A DNA stretch of 54,954 nucleotides from Thermoanaerobaculia bacterium (GTDB lineage Bacteria; Acidobacteriota; Thermoanaerobaculia; Multivoradales; JAHEKO01). Below the pieces are notes generated by a model. The model had not been told where the DNA came from. It saw only the letters and a program-made list of their open reading frames with translations, and searched no databases. The stretch's first letter is position 1. Each line of letters starts with the position of its first letter. The DNA lies in contig CALZKB010000001.1 of assembly GCA_945787575.1 (NCBI GenBank), positions 5,164 to 60,117 on the forward strand, written 5' to 3'. Positions 7,616-14,977 of this stretch are shown one piece after another. The translations under genes and the position numbers were made by a program.

Positions 7616-8965
7616 ATGAGCCGGCCGAGGCGGATCGCGATCGGCGCCGACCATGGGGGGGTCGACCTCAAGGCGCGGCTGAGTCGACATCTGACAAGGT
7701 CGGGCCACACCGTCGAAGACTTGGGCACTTCGACCGGCGCGGCGGTCGACTATCCGGTCTTCGCCCGAGCCGTGGCCGAGGCGGTCGCCGCGGGTCGTGC
7801 CGACGTCGGGATCATGATCGACGGCGCGGGCATCGGCTCGAGCATGGCGGCCAACAAAGTGCCGGGAGTACGAGCGGCGCTCGCCTATGACCTGTCGAGC
7901 GCGCGCAACAGCCGCGAGCACAACGACGCCAACGTGCTGACCCTGGGAGCCTCGCTCATCGGTCCGGGGCTCGCCGAGCAGATCGTCGATGTCTGGCTCG
8001 AGACGGAGTGCACCGAGCCGCGGCACCGCAAGCGAGTGGCGATGATCGGCGACGGCGCAGCGGCTGCGCCGATCGATGCTTCGACGATCGGTGGCGCGGT
8101 GCTGTCCGAGGATGACTTCGAGCGGGTCGTCGCGAGACTCCAGCAGTTGATCGGGCGGCTCCCCGGCGCCGCCGGCAACGGCCCGTGCGTGGGCAGCAGC
8201 CCGGATACCGCCCGCGGCTTCATCCGTCTGGGAGCCACCGGTCTCACCAGCGTCGCCGAGGTCGATCCTCCGGGCCGGATCCCCGAGGACCTGGCCCGTT
8301 TCATCGATCACACCCTCCTCAAGCCGGACGCCACCGAGGATCAGGTGCGCGAGCTCTGCGCCGAGGCGCTCGAGTACAACTTCCGCTCGGTGTGCGTCAA
8401 CGCCACCTGGGTGCCGCTCGCGGCGAAGCTGCTCGCGGGAAGCGACGTTCTCACCTGCACGGTGGTCGGGTTCCCGCTCGGTGCCAGCGAGCCGGCGATC
8501 AAGGCTCTGGAGGCGCGGCGTGCGATTCGAGCCGGGGCTCGCGAAGTCGACATGGTGCTCAATATCGGCGCCCTCAAGAGCGGGCAGGAGGATCTCGTGC
8601 TCAAGGATATTCGCGCCGTCGTCGAGGCGTGCCGCGACGGCAGCGCCGTCTGCAAGGTGATCCTTGAGACCGCGCTCTTGACCGACGCCGAGAAACGCCG
8701 TGCAGCGGAGCTCGCGAGAATCGCCCGCGCGCACTTCGTGAAGACCTCGACCGGCTTCTCGAGCGGCGGCGCGACGGTCTCCGACGTCGCGCTCCTCGCC
8801 GAGGTCGTGCGCGGCGCGGGGATGGAGGTCAAGGCTTCGGGAGGCATCAAGTCCTACGACGACGCCAAGGCGATGATCGAAGCCGGTGCGACCCGGCTGG
8901 GCGCCAGCGCCTCGATCGCCATCGTCCAGGAGGCGGTCGCCGCAACCGTGGGCATGAGCCGATGA
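7616..8965 (+). CDS. RpiB-like / deoxyribose-phosphate aldolase (DeoC) fusion, BMC core enzyme
   Basis: 449 residues from ATG 7616 (GAGGAG upstream). Residues 4 to about 148 are an RpiB/LacAB sugar-phosphate isomerase domain ([11 protein letters not shown] at the start, then [20 protein letters not shown]). Where RpiB enzymes such as that of E. coli have a catalytic cysteine (CGTGIG), this protein has aspartate (D69 in MIDGAGIG). Residues about 225-445 are a class I DeoC aldolase, with both key lysines in KTSTGF and KASGGI. DeoC splits 2-deoxyribose-5-phosphate to acetaldehyde and glyceraldehyde-3-phosphate. The linker contains a short amphipathic helix (about 164-183, [17 protein letters not shown]) like those that target enzymes into BMC shells. 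The gene overlaps the first shell gene by 4 nt. Confidence 0.9.
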   Translation: MSRPRRIAIGADHGGVDLKARLSRHLTRSGHTVEDLGTSTGAAVDYPVFARAVAEAVAAGRADVGIMIDGAGIGSSMAANKVPGVRAALAYDLSSARNSREHNDANVLTLGASLIGPGLAEQIVDVWLETECTEPRHRKRVAMIGDGAAAAPIDASTIGGAVLSEDDFERVVARLQQLIGRLPGAAGNGPCVGSSPDTARGFIRLGATGLTSVAEVDPPGRIPEDLARFIDHTLLKPDATEDQVRELCAEALEYNFRSVCVNATWVPLAAKLLAGSDVLTCTVVGFPLGASEPAIKALEARRAIRAGAREVDMVLNIGALKSGQEDLVLKDIRAVVEACRDGSAVCKVILETALLTDAEKRRAAELARIARAHFVKTSTGFSSGGATVSDVALLAEVVRGAGMEVKASGGIKSYDDAKAMIEAGATRLGASASIAIVQEAVAATVGMSR

Positions 8966-9585
8966 GCGACATCGACCTCAGAGCGTTCGTCATCCTCGAT
9001 TCGCTCCAACCGCAGTTCGCGTCGTTCCAGGCGACGATCTCGAAGGGTTATCTGCCGAGGGTGGGGCAGGCGAGTCTCTTCGTCGAGATCGCGCCGGGGA
9101 TGGAGGTCAACCGGATCACCGACGTGGCGCTCAAGTCGACGGACGTCACTCCCGGTATGCAGATCGTCGAGCGCCACTTCGGGATGCTCGAGGTCCACTC
9201 GGACAGTCAAGCTCAAGTCCGGCAGGCGGGTGCGGCCATCCTCGATGCCCTGGACCTCGACGAGGGTGATCGAATGAAGCCCCGGGTGGTCTCGAACCAG
9301 GTGGTCCGCCATCTGGCCGACACCCAGACGATGCTGGTCAACCGGATGCGGCACGGAAACATGATCCTCTCCGGCCAGACCCTGTTCGTCCTCGAGTGCG
9401 AGCCCGCCGCCTATGCGGCGCTCGCCGCCAACGAGGCGGAAAAGGCCGCCGACATCAACATTCTGGAGGTGCGCGCGGTCGGCAGCTTCGGCCGTGTCTA
9501 CATCGGAGGCGAGGAGGAGGACGTCGAGGTTGCGCAAGCCGCGGCCACACAGGCGATCGAAGGCCTCACCGGGAGGACGAAATGA
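8962..9585 (+). CDS. BMC-T trimeric shell protein (tandem BMC domains), first copy
   Basis: 207 residues made of two BMC domains in tandem. Each ends in the typical strand-helix unit: [21 protein letters not shown] in the first and [19 protein letters not shown] in the second. Such proteins form pseudohexameric trimers that tile with BMC-H hexamers in the facets of the shell and can carry larger gated pores. Start ATG overlaps the stop of the aldolase fusion (ATGA). It is followed by 64 bp with a hairpin and then the BMC-H gene. It differs clearly from the second BMC-T at 11703, so the shell uses two kinds of trimer. Confidence 0.85.
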   Translation: MSDIDLRAFVILDSLQPQFASFQATISKGYLPRVGQASLFVEIAPGMEVNRITDVALKSTDVTPGMQIVERHFGMLEVHSDSQAQVRQAGAAILDALDLDEGDRMKPRVVSNQVVRHLADTQTMLVNRMRHGNMILSGQTLFVLECEPAAYAALAANEAEKAADINILEVRAVGSFGRVYIGGEEEDVEVAQAAATQAIEGLTGRTK

Positions 9586-9615
9586 TCGGACTCCTCGACA
9601 TCGCGAGGCGAACCC

Positions 9616-9630
9616 GGGCCCTTAGGGCCC
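9616..9630 (+). promoter_or_regulatory. Small stem-loop just before the BMC-H gene
   Basis: GGGCCC-TTA-GGGCCC can form a six base-pair GC-only hairpin. It lies 8 bp before an almost perfect Shine-Dalgarno sequence (AGGAGG at 9639-9644) and ATG 9650. It may protect a processed mRNA end and raise expression of the major shell protein, as differential mRNA stability would require; it lacks a T-run and is unlikely to be a terminator. Confidence 0.4.
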
Positions 9631-9649
9631 GCTGTCCTAGGAGGTAGGA

Positions 9650-9952
9650 ATGTCAGAAGCTTTGGGAATGGTCGAATGCCGGTGCTTTCCGGCGATGGTC
9701 GAGGCGGCCGACGCGATGGTCAAGGCCGCTCGGGTCGAGCTCGTGAGCTACGAGAAGACCGGCGGGGGCTACACGACGGCGGTGATCCGCGGCGACGTGG
9801 CCGCGGTCAAAGCCGCCTGCGACGCCGGACAGACGGCCGCCGCGCGGGTCGGCGACGTGGTGGCGGTCCACATCATCGCCCGTCCGCACGTCAACGTGGA
9901 TCTGGTGATCCCACTGGGGCGCGACGCCGAAGCCGCCAAGAGCAAGAAGTAG
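9650..9952 (+). CDS. BMC-H hexameric shell protein
   Basis: 100 residues, one canonical BMC domain (PF00936). It starts [20 protein letters not shown] and has the pore-loop region [23 protein letters not shown] followed by a Cys-containing helix, close in pattern to PduA/CcmK-type proteins. The residues TGGG line the expected central pore. It has the best ribosome binding site in the operon, fitting its role as the main facet protein. A lysine-rich tail (AKSKK) ends the protein. It is the only BMC-H gene in the locus, so all hexamers should be the same. Confidence 0.92.
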   Translation: MSEALGMVECRCFPAMVEAADAMVKAARVELVSYEKTGGGYTTAVIRGDVAAVKAACDAGQTAAARVGDVVAVHIIARPHVNVDLVIPLGRDAEAAKSKK

Positions 9953-9955
9953 GAC

Positions 9956-10258
9956 GTGAAGCTCGCCAAGGTGCTCGGCACCGTCGTCGCCACCCAGAAG
10001 GACGCCAAGCTGCAGGGCTTTCGCTTCTTGATGCTCGGGCTCTACGGCCCGGACAATCGACCGACCGAGGGCTCGGTGGTAGCGGTGGACTCGGTCGGAG
10101 CCGGGGTCGGGGAGATGGTGCTCTTCGCGAGCGGGTCGTCGGCTCGCCAGACGCCGGCGACCGACAACAAACCGGTCGACGCCGTCGTCATGGCGATCGT
10201 GGATAGCTGGGAGGTCGATGGCGAGGAACGCTACCGGAAGGGGGATCCTGACGGGTGA
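9956..10258 (+). CDS. BMC-P pentameric vertex protein (EutN/CcmL), first copy
   Basis: 100 residues of the EutN/CcmL family (PF03319): KLAKVLGTVVATQKDAKLQG at the start, GLYGPDNRPTEGSVVAVDSVGAGVGEMVL in the middle and DAVVMAIVDSWEV at the end. Pentamers of this family close the vertices of the icosahedral shell. GTG start 3 bp after the BMC-H stop; its end overlaps the aldehyde dehydrogenase gene by 4 nt. It is one of three different pentamer genes in the operon. Confidence 0.9.
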   Translation: MKLAKVLGTVVATQKDAKLQGFRFLMLGLYGPDNRPTEGSVVAVDSVGAGVGEMVLFASGSSARQTPATDNKPVDAVVMAIVDSWEVDGEERYRKGDPDG

Positions 10259-11700
10259 GCGCCCTGACCGAACGCCAGGTCGACCGGATCGCCGAGCAGC
10301 TCGCCGCGCGGCTCCGCGGGAGTGCGGCGTCGAGCGGCCCGGTGAGCGCACCGTCCACCGCCACGGCCGGCCTGGGCGAGGGCATCTTCGCGACCGTCGA
10401 CGACGCGGTCGCGGCGGCACGCGAGGCCTTCCGGCAGCTCGACGCTCTTTCGCTCGACCGGCGGGTGGCGATCATCGGCGCAATCCGAGCGTCGATGCTC
10501 GAGCACGCGACGGAGCTGGCGCGGCTCGCCCACGAGGAGACCGGTCTCGGAAGGCCGGAGGACAAGATCGTCAAGAACCGGTTGGTGACGACCAAGACCT
10601 CGGGCGTCGAAGTGCTCACCGCTCGGGCGGTGACCGGAGACGACGGACTGACGCTCACCGAGTACGCGCCCTACGGAGTGATCGGCGCGATCACCCCGAC
10701 CACCAATCCCACCTCGACGATCATCTGCAACACGATCGCAATGATCTCGGCGGGCAACTCGATCGTCTTCAACGTCCACCCCAACGCCAGCGAGTGCTCG
10801 AAGGCCAACATCCGCCTGCTGCACCGGGCGATCGAGGGCGCCGGGGGCCCGCCGAACGTGGTCTGCGGCGTGGCGCAGCCGACGATCGAATCCGCCCAGC
10901 AGCTGATGACCCACCGCGGCATCCGGCTGCTCGTCGTCACCGGCGGCACCGGCGTCGTCCGGGCGGCGATGAAGAGCGGGAAGCGGGCGATCTGCGCCGG
11001 TCCCGGCAACCCTCCGGTGGTGGTGGACGCGACCGCCGATCTCGCCCACGCCGGCAAATCGATCGTCGCCGGCGCGTCCTTCGACAACAACATCGTCTGC
11101 ACCGACGAGAAGGAGGTCATCGCCGTCTACTCGATCGTCGACGAACTGGTGTCGCAGATGGAGCGTCACGGCGCCTACGTCCTCGAACCGGCCGAGCTCG
11201 AGAAGGTCGAACGGACGATCTTCACCGAGAACCGCGGCCCCGGCCGCCGGTCGGTCGTCGACAAGGAGCTGATCGGCAAGAACGCCGCTCACATTCTCGA
11301 GGCAGCCGGAATCCGGGTGCCTGGGGACCCACGACTCGCCGTCGCCAGAGTCCCCAACGAGCACCCGTTGATCTGGACCGAGCAGATGATGCCGGTGCTG
11401 CCGGTGACGACTGTCCCCGACGTCGATCGTGGCATCGAGCTCGCCAAGGAGGCCGAGCACGGTTTCGGCCATTCGGCAGGCATGTACTCACGGGACATCG
11501 GCGCGTTGAGCAAGATGGCTCGGACGATCGACACCAGCATCTTCACCAAGAACGGTCCGTTCTATGCCGGGCTCGGTGAGGGGGGCGAAGGGCACTGCAG
11601 TTTCACCATCGCCAGCCCGACCGGCGAAGGTCTCACCGATCCCATCAGCTTCAGCCGGCTGCGCCGCTGCGTGCTGATCGATCACTTCCGCATCGTCTGA
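10255..11700 (+). CDS. CoA-acylating aldehyde dehydrogenase of the BMC core (PduP/EutE-like)
   Basis: 481 residues. The catalytic cysteine is C282 in NNIVCTDEKE, and the CoA/NAD-type signatures PYGVIGAITPTTNPTST and CAGPGNPPVVVD are present. Residues 4-21 (LTERQVDRIAEQLAARL) form an amphipathic helix, followed by a flexible Ala/Ser/Thr linker to about 42: a typical N-terminal BMC encapsulation peptide. It would oxidise the acetaldehyde made by DeoC to acetyl-CoA with NAD and CoA. GTG start overlaps the pentamer gene. No alcohol dehydrogenase or PduL phosphotransacylase is seen nearby to recycle its cofactors, as classical metabolosomes have. Confidence 0.92.
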   Translation: MSALTERQVDRIAEQLAARLRGSAASSGPVSAPSTATAGLGEGIFATVDDAVAAAREAFRQLDALSLDRRVAIIGAIRASMLEHATELARLAHEETGLGRPEDKIVKNRLVTTKTSGVEVLTARAVTGDDGLTLTEYAPYGVIGAITPTTNPTSTIICNTIAMISAGNSIVFNVHPNASECSKANIRLLHRAIEGAGGPPNVVCGVAQPTIESAQQLMTHRGIRLLVVTGGTGVVRAAMKSGKRAICAGPGNPPVVVDATADLAHAGKSIVAGASFDNNIVCTDEKEVIAVYSIVDELVSQMERHGAYVLEPAELEKVERTIFTENRGPGRRSVVDKELIGKNAAHILEAAGIRVPGDPRLAVARVPNEHPLIWTEQMMPVLPVTTVPDVDRGIELAKEAEHGFGHSAGMYSRDIGALSKMARTIDTSIFTKNGPFYAGLGEGGEGHCSFTIASPTGEGLTDPISFSRLRRCVLIDHFRIV

Positions 11701-11702
11701 CG

Positions 11703-12350
11703 ATGGCGAGCCCTCGGCGCCACGCCGCTTTCGCCCTGCTCGAGTTCGGGAGCGTGGCATCCGGAGTAGCGGCCGGTGATCGCATGGTGAAGGCGGCGCC
11801 GATCGCGCTGCTGCGCGCCGGCACCGTCCATCCGGGTCGCTTCCTGGTGCTCGTGGGGGGGAGTGTCGCAAGCACCGAAGAGGCGTTCGAGAGGGGACGG
11901 GCCGAAGGTCTCGCGTCGCCGGCGCTCGTCGATAGCGTGTTCCTCGGCGACATCCATCCCGAGCTCCACGATGCCGTCTTGGGTCGTCGCGCGGGGCTGA
12001 CCGGCGAAGCGCTGGCGGTGATCGAGACGGCGTCGTCGCCGGCGCTACTGCGAGCGCTCGACGCGGCGGTCAAGGGCACCCCGGTGACGATCGGCGAGGT
12101 GCGCCTCGCCGACGACCTCGGCGGTCGCGCCGTCGCCCTTCTCAGCGCCAAGCTGACCGATGCCGCCGCTGCGGTCGAGATCTGCACCGAGCTCGCCGGC
12201 GAGTCGCTCGTCGCCTCCGCCCTCCTGCCGCGGCTCGACGACAACCTGCGTCGCCTGCTCGGCGCCGGCACCCGCTTCGCGGCGGGCGAGGGGATCGTGC
12301 CTGACGGAGCGGAACACCCGGAGGAGGTCGTGTGCTCCTGGGAAGGGTGA
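11703..12350 (+). CDS. BMC-T trimeric shell protein, second copy
   Basis: 215 residues with two BMC domains: AFALLEFGSVASGVAAGDRMVKAAP begins the first in standard form, with VLVGGSVASTEEAFERG as its second half, and residues about 100-185 make the second (LAVIETASSPALLRALDAA, then GRAVALLSAKLTDAAAAVEIC). The order of elements is that of standard tandem-domain BMC-T proteins and differs from the first BMC-T at 8962. It starts 2 bp after the aldehyde dehydrogenase stop. Its last 19 nt overlap the next pentamer gene, whose Shine-Dalgarno sequence lies inside this gene. Confidence 0.84.
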   Translation: MASPRRHAAFALLEFGSVASGVAAGDRMVKAAPIALLRAGTVHPGRFLVLVGGSVASTEEAFERGRAEGLASPALVDSVFLGDIHPELHDAVLGRRAGLTGEALAVIETASSPALLRALDAAVKGTPVTIGEVRLADDLGGRAVALLSAKLTDAAAAVEICTELAGESLVASALLPRLDDNLRRLLGAGTRFAAGEGIVPDGAEHPEEVVCSWEG

Positions 12351-12628
12351 CGGGAACCGTCGTGCCGGCGACGATCGTCGACGGTCTCGGCGGCACGCCG
12401 CTCTTGTGGGTTCAACCGCTCGACCGTTCGAGCGACCCGGTGGGAGACCCGATCATCTGTGCGGACGGCACTCGGATGGCCGGTCCCGGACAGCTCGTCT
12501 ACTGGGTGGAGAGCCGCGAAGCCGCGCTCACCCTCGAGCCGAGCTTCGTGCCGGTCGACCATGCGGTGGTCGGCCTCGTCGACGACGTGAAGCTCGAGGG
12601 CGACTCGGACCGGGAGTCGGGCCGATGA
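12332..12628 (+). CDS. BMC-P pentameric vertex protein, second copy
   Basis: 98 residues of the EutN/CcmL type: LLGRVTGTVVPATIVDGLGG at the start, AGPGQLVYWVESREAAL in the middle and DHAVVGLVDDVKLEG near the end. GTG 12332 is preceded by GAGGAGG and lies within the end of the BMC-T gene. Its conserved glycine-rich turn is altered (GAGxGE in the other two pentamers, GPGQL here), so it may have a special vertex role. Confidence 0.86.
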   Translation: MLLGRVTGTVVPATIVDGLGGTPLLWVQPLDRSSDPVGDPIICADGTRMAGPGQLVYWVESREAALTLEPSFVPVDHAVVGLVDDVKLEGDSDRESGR

Positions 12629-12894
12629 TCCTGGGCCGCATCGTCGGCAGCGTCGTCTCGACCATCCATCATCCGATCGTCGGCGGTCGCAAGCTGCTGA
12701 TCGTGGAGAGGCTCGATGCCGAGGGGCGAGCGGCCGGCGGCTACGTCATCGCATTCGACGCGATCGGAGCGGGGGCCGGAGAGACCGTGCTCGTTCTCGA
12801 CGAGGGCAACGGAGCGCGCCAGGTCCTCGACGACGCCGCGGCACCGGTGCGTTCGGTCGTAGTGGGAATCGTCGACGACGTCTCCGCGGAGTAG
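12625..12894 (+). CDS. BMC-P pentameric vertex protein, third copy
   Basis: 89 residues: ILGRIVGSVVSTIHHPIVGG, VIAFDAIGAGAGETVLVLDEG and SVVVGIVDDVSAE, a standard short EutN/CcmL protein. ATG 12625 overlaps the stop of the previous pentamer (ATGA); an upstream frame extension to 12160 lies inside the BMC-T gene and is not coding. It is the last shell gene; a hairpin follows directly. Confidence 0.9.
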   Translation: MILGRIVGSVVSTIHHPIVGGRKLLIVERLDAEGRAAGGYVIAFDAIGAGAGETVLVLDEGNGARQVLDDAAAPVRSVVVGIVDDVSAE

Positions 12895-12895
12895 C

Positions 12896-12917
12896 GGCGG
12901 GACCCGTGCCCGCCGTT
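12896..12917 (+). terminator. Hairpin after the shell genes (possible weak terminator)
   Basis: CGGCGGG, a 7 nt loop and CCCGCCG form a perfect seven base-pair GC stem right after the last pentamer gene. There is no T-run after it, so if it stops transcription it does so weakly or with Rho; it may instead separate mRNA segments. Confidence 0.4.
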
Positions 12918-12950
12918 GCTCTGCGCTTCGGAGCGCCTGCTCCCGGCGCA
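12899..12950 (+). repeat. Diverged copy of the end of the 6657-7065 element
   Basis: The stretch starting GGGACCCGTGCCC, with CTCTG and GCCTG blocks further on, aligns with the left arm at 6660-6712 and with the inverted right arm. The match is about 70-75 percent by eye. It suggests a dispersed intergenic repeat family in this genome, here next to the shell genes. Confidence 0.4.
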
Positions 12951-13012
12951 CCCTCACGGCAAAGAAACGGCGGAGCGCGGTATCATCCGCGCTTCTAGCA
13001 GGGACAACGACC

Positions 13013-13309
13013 ATGAAGCACTCAGTCCAGCATACCCTCGAACGATCGAGGGCCAGGGAGCTCCTCGACGAAGCTCTCGACGCCTACCGCGAGAACTACC
13101 GGGAGTACGAGGTCCACACCGCGTGGGTCGACGAGGAGACCGCGGAAGTGGGGTTCAGGGTGACCGGCACTCGGATCGGCGGCCAGATCAGGGTGTGCGA
13201 GAACCGCTACGCGATCGACGTCAAGGTGCCGTGGCTGTTTCGGCCGTTCAGGCGCAAGATCACCGCCACCGTCGACCGCGAGTTCGAGCGCTGGCTACAA
13301 CGGGCCTGA
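13013..13309 (+). CDS. Small polyhydroxyalkanoic acid system-like protein (PF09650-type)
   Basis: 98 residues. The pattern fits the small PHA-granule-associated family: an N-terminal helix (SRARELLDEALDAYRENY), strands with VGFRVTGTRIGGQIRV, then YAIDVKVPWLFRPFRRKITATVDREFERWL. The family is linked to polyhydroxyalkanoate granules, but its exact job is poorly known. A possible -10 box TATCAT lies about 30 bp upstream. It sits between the shell genes and the phosphorylases and ends 1 bp before the next start. Storage of acetyl-CoA as PHA would suit a route that ends in acetyl-CoA; this is only a suggestion. Confidence 0.6.
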   Translation: MKHSVQHTLERSRARELLDEALDAYRENYREYEVHTAWVDEETAEVGFRVTGTRIGGQIRVCENRYAIDVKVPWLFRPFRRKITATVDREFERWLQRA

Positions 13310-13310
13310 C

Positions 13311-14144
13311 ATGCTCGAGCTGTACAGCCAGATCGAAGAGGTCGTCAGGGCCGTCCGAGAACGGTGGAACGGTCACCCCCAGGCCGGGTTGATCCTCGGT
13401 AGCGGACTGGGCGAGGTCGCGGACGAGATCGAGTCCGCGGTCGCCATCGACTACGCCGATCTTCCCCACTTCCCCCATTCGACGGCGCTGTCGCACGCCG
13501 GGCGCCTGGTGCTCGGCGAGCTCGAAGGCGTCACGGTGGTCGCCATGCAGGGCCGTTTTCACAAGTACGAGGGCTATCCGCTGACCCAGGTGACGCTGCC
13601 GGTCCGGGTGATGAACGCCCTCGGCGCACGACTTCTGATCGTCAGCCAGGCGGCCGGCGGCGTCAACCCGCAATACCACACCGGGGACGTGATGGTGATC
13701 GACGATCAGATCAACCTCCTCGGGGACAACCCCTTGATCGGCGTCAATGACGACCGCCTGGGACCGCGCTTCCCGGACATGAGTGCGCCCTACGACCCCG
13801 AGCTCATCGACGTGGCGTTGGCGGCGGCGCGGCGCGGTGACTTCGTGGCTCACCGGGGGGTGACGGTGGCGGTGACCGGCCCCTGTCTCGAGACTCGCGC
13901 CGAGTACCGCTTCTTGCGGGCGATCGGGGCCGACGTCGTCGGAATGTCGACGATCCCCGAGACGATCACCGCGGTCCACGCCGGGATGAGGGTCTTCGGC
14001 ATGTCGGTGGTGACCGACATGTGCCTCCCGGACGCACTGGAAGTCGCGGATGCCGCCGCCATCGTGACGGTGGCGAAAGCGGCGGCTCCCAACCTGCGAA
14101 CCCTGGTCGGGGCGGTGCTCGCCCACGAAGCCGCGCGAGACTGA
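13311..14144 (+). CDS. Purine nucleoside phosphorylase (trimeric type), first copy
   Basis: 277 residues. Trimeric PNP features: phosphate loop GLILGSGLGEVAD, FPHSTALSHAGRLVLGEL, MQGRFHKYEGY, the conserved AAGGVNPQYHTGDVMVIDDQIN, GPCLETRAEYRFLRAIGADVVGMST and the purine-site loop before VTDMCLPD. It splits purine (deoxy)nucleosides with phosphate into base and (deoxy)ribose-1-phosphate. ATG start lies 1 bp after the preceding stop; it is followed by a paralogue with only 2 bp between them. The usual base-contact asparagine of the SVVTN motif is aspartate here (SVVTDMC), which may change base preference. Cytoplasmic. Confidence 0.9.
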   Translation: MLELYSQIEEVVRAVRERWNGHPQAGLILGSGLGEVADEIESAVAIDYADLPHFPHSTALSHAGRLVLGELEGVTVVAMQGRFHKYEGYPLTQVTLPVRVMNALGARLLIVSQAAGGVNPQYHTGDVMVIDDQINLLGDNPLIGVNDDRLGPRFPDMSAPYDPELIDVALAAARRGDFVAHRGVTVAVTGPCLETRAEYRFLRAIGADVVGMSTIPETITAVHAGMRVFGMSVVTDMCLPDALEVADAAAIVTVAKAAAPNLRTLVGAVLAHEAARD

Positions 14145-14146
14145 CC

Positions 14147-14977
14147 GTGCGGGAGATCCGGGGGCAGGTCGCCGACACGGTCGCCGCGATTCGCGCGCGC
14201 TGGGGAGGGGAGCCAGTCGCCGGCATCGTGCTCGGTACCGGTCTCGGCCCGCTGGCGGATCGGGTGGAGGCGGCGGCCGTCTTCGGCTACGAGACGCTGC
14301 CGCACTTCCCGCGCTCGACCGTCGAGGGACACGCCGGCGAGCTTCTCGCAGGTACTTTGGCGGGGTGCCAAGTACTCATCATGCGCGGTCGTTTTCACCG
14401 CTACGAGGGGTGGTCGATGGCCGAGGTCACCTACCCGGTGCGAGTGATGCGTGCGCTCGGCTGTGAGCTTCTGGTGGTGTCGAACGCCAGCGGCGGCCTC
14501 AACCCGCGCCTCGGCGTCGGCGACGTCATGGTGATCGAAGATCACATCAACATGATGTTCGACAACCCACTCTTCGGCATCAACGACGACGAGCTCGGAC
14601 CCCGGTTTCCCGACATGAGCGCGCCCTACGACCGGGCACTACGCGATGCGGCGCTCGCCGCCGCTCGCCGTCTCGACTGCGTAGCGCACTCCGGGGTCTA
14701 CGCCGGGTTTACCGGCCCGAGCTTCGAGACCCGGGCGGAGTACCGCATGCTCCGACGGCTGGGTGCCGACGCCGTAGGCATGTCTACGGTGCCGGAGGTC
14801 ATCGTCGCGTGCCACGCCGGGATGCGGGTGCTCGGCCTCTCCGTCATCACCAATCTCTGCCGCCCCGACTGTCTGGACGAGACCGGCCATCAAGAGGTGC
14901 TCGCGGCAGCCGAGGGTACGAGTCGCCGAATGACCGGGATCGTCGAGGCGGTGCTTCCAGCGGCGGCAGCGGCGTGA
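14147..14977 (+). CDS. Purine nucleoside phosphorylase (trimeric type), second copy
   Basis: 276 residues from GTG 14147; the longer frame from 14021 lies inside the first copy. It has GIVLGTGLGPLAD, FPRSTVEGHAGELLAGTL, MRGRFHRYEGW, NASGGLNPRLGVGDVMVIEDHIN, GPSFETRAEYRMLRRLGADAVGMST and SVITNLC. Here the base-contact asparagine is kept (VITN), unlike in copy 1. The two copies are clear paralogues, about half identical by eye, so probably an old tandem duplication with split specificity. The stop overlaps the next gene by 4 nt (GTGA). Confidence 0.9.
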   Translation: MREIRGQVADTVAAIRARWGGEPVAGIVLGTGLGPLADRVEAAAVFGYETLPHFPRSTVEGHAGELLAGTLAGCQVLIMRGRFHRYEGWSMAEVTYPVRVMRALGCELLVVSNASGGLNPRLGVGDVMVIEDHINMMFDNPLFGINDDELGPRFPDMSAPYDRALRDAALAAARRLDCVAHSGVYAGFTGPSFETRAEYRMLRRLGADAVGMSTVPEVIVACHAGMRVLGLSVITNLCRPDCLDETGHQEVLAAAEGTSRRMTGIVEAVLPAAAAA

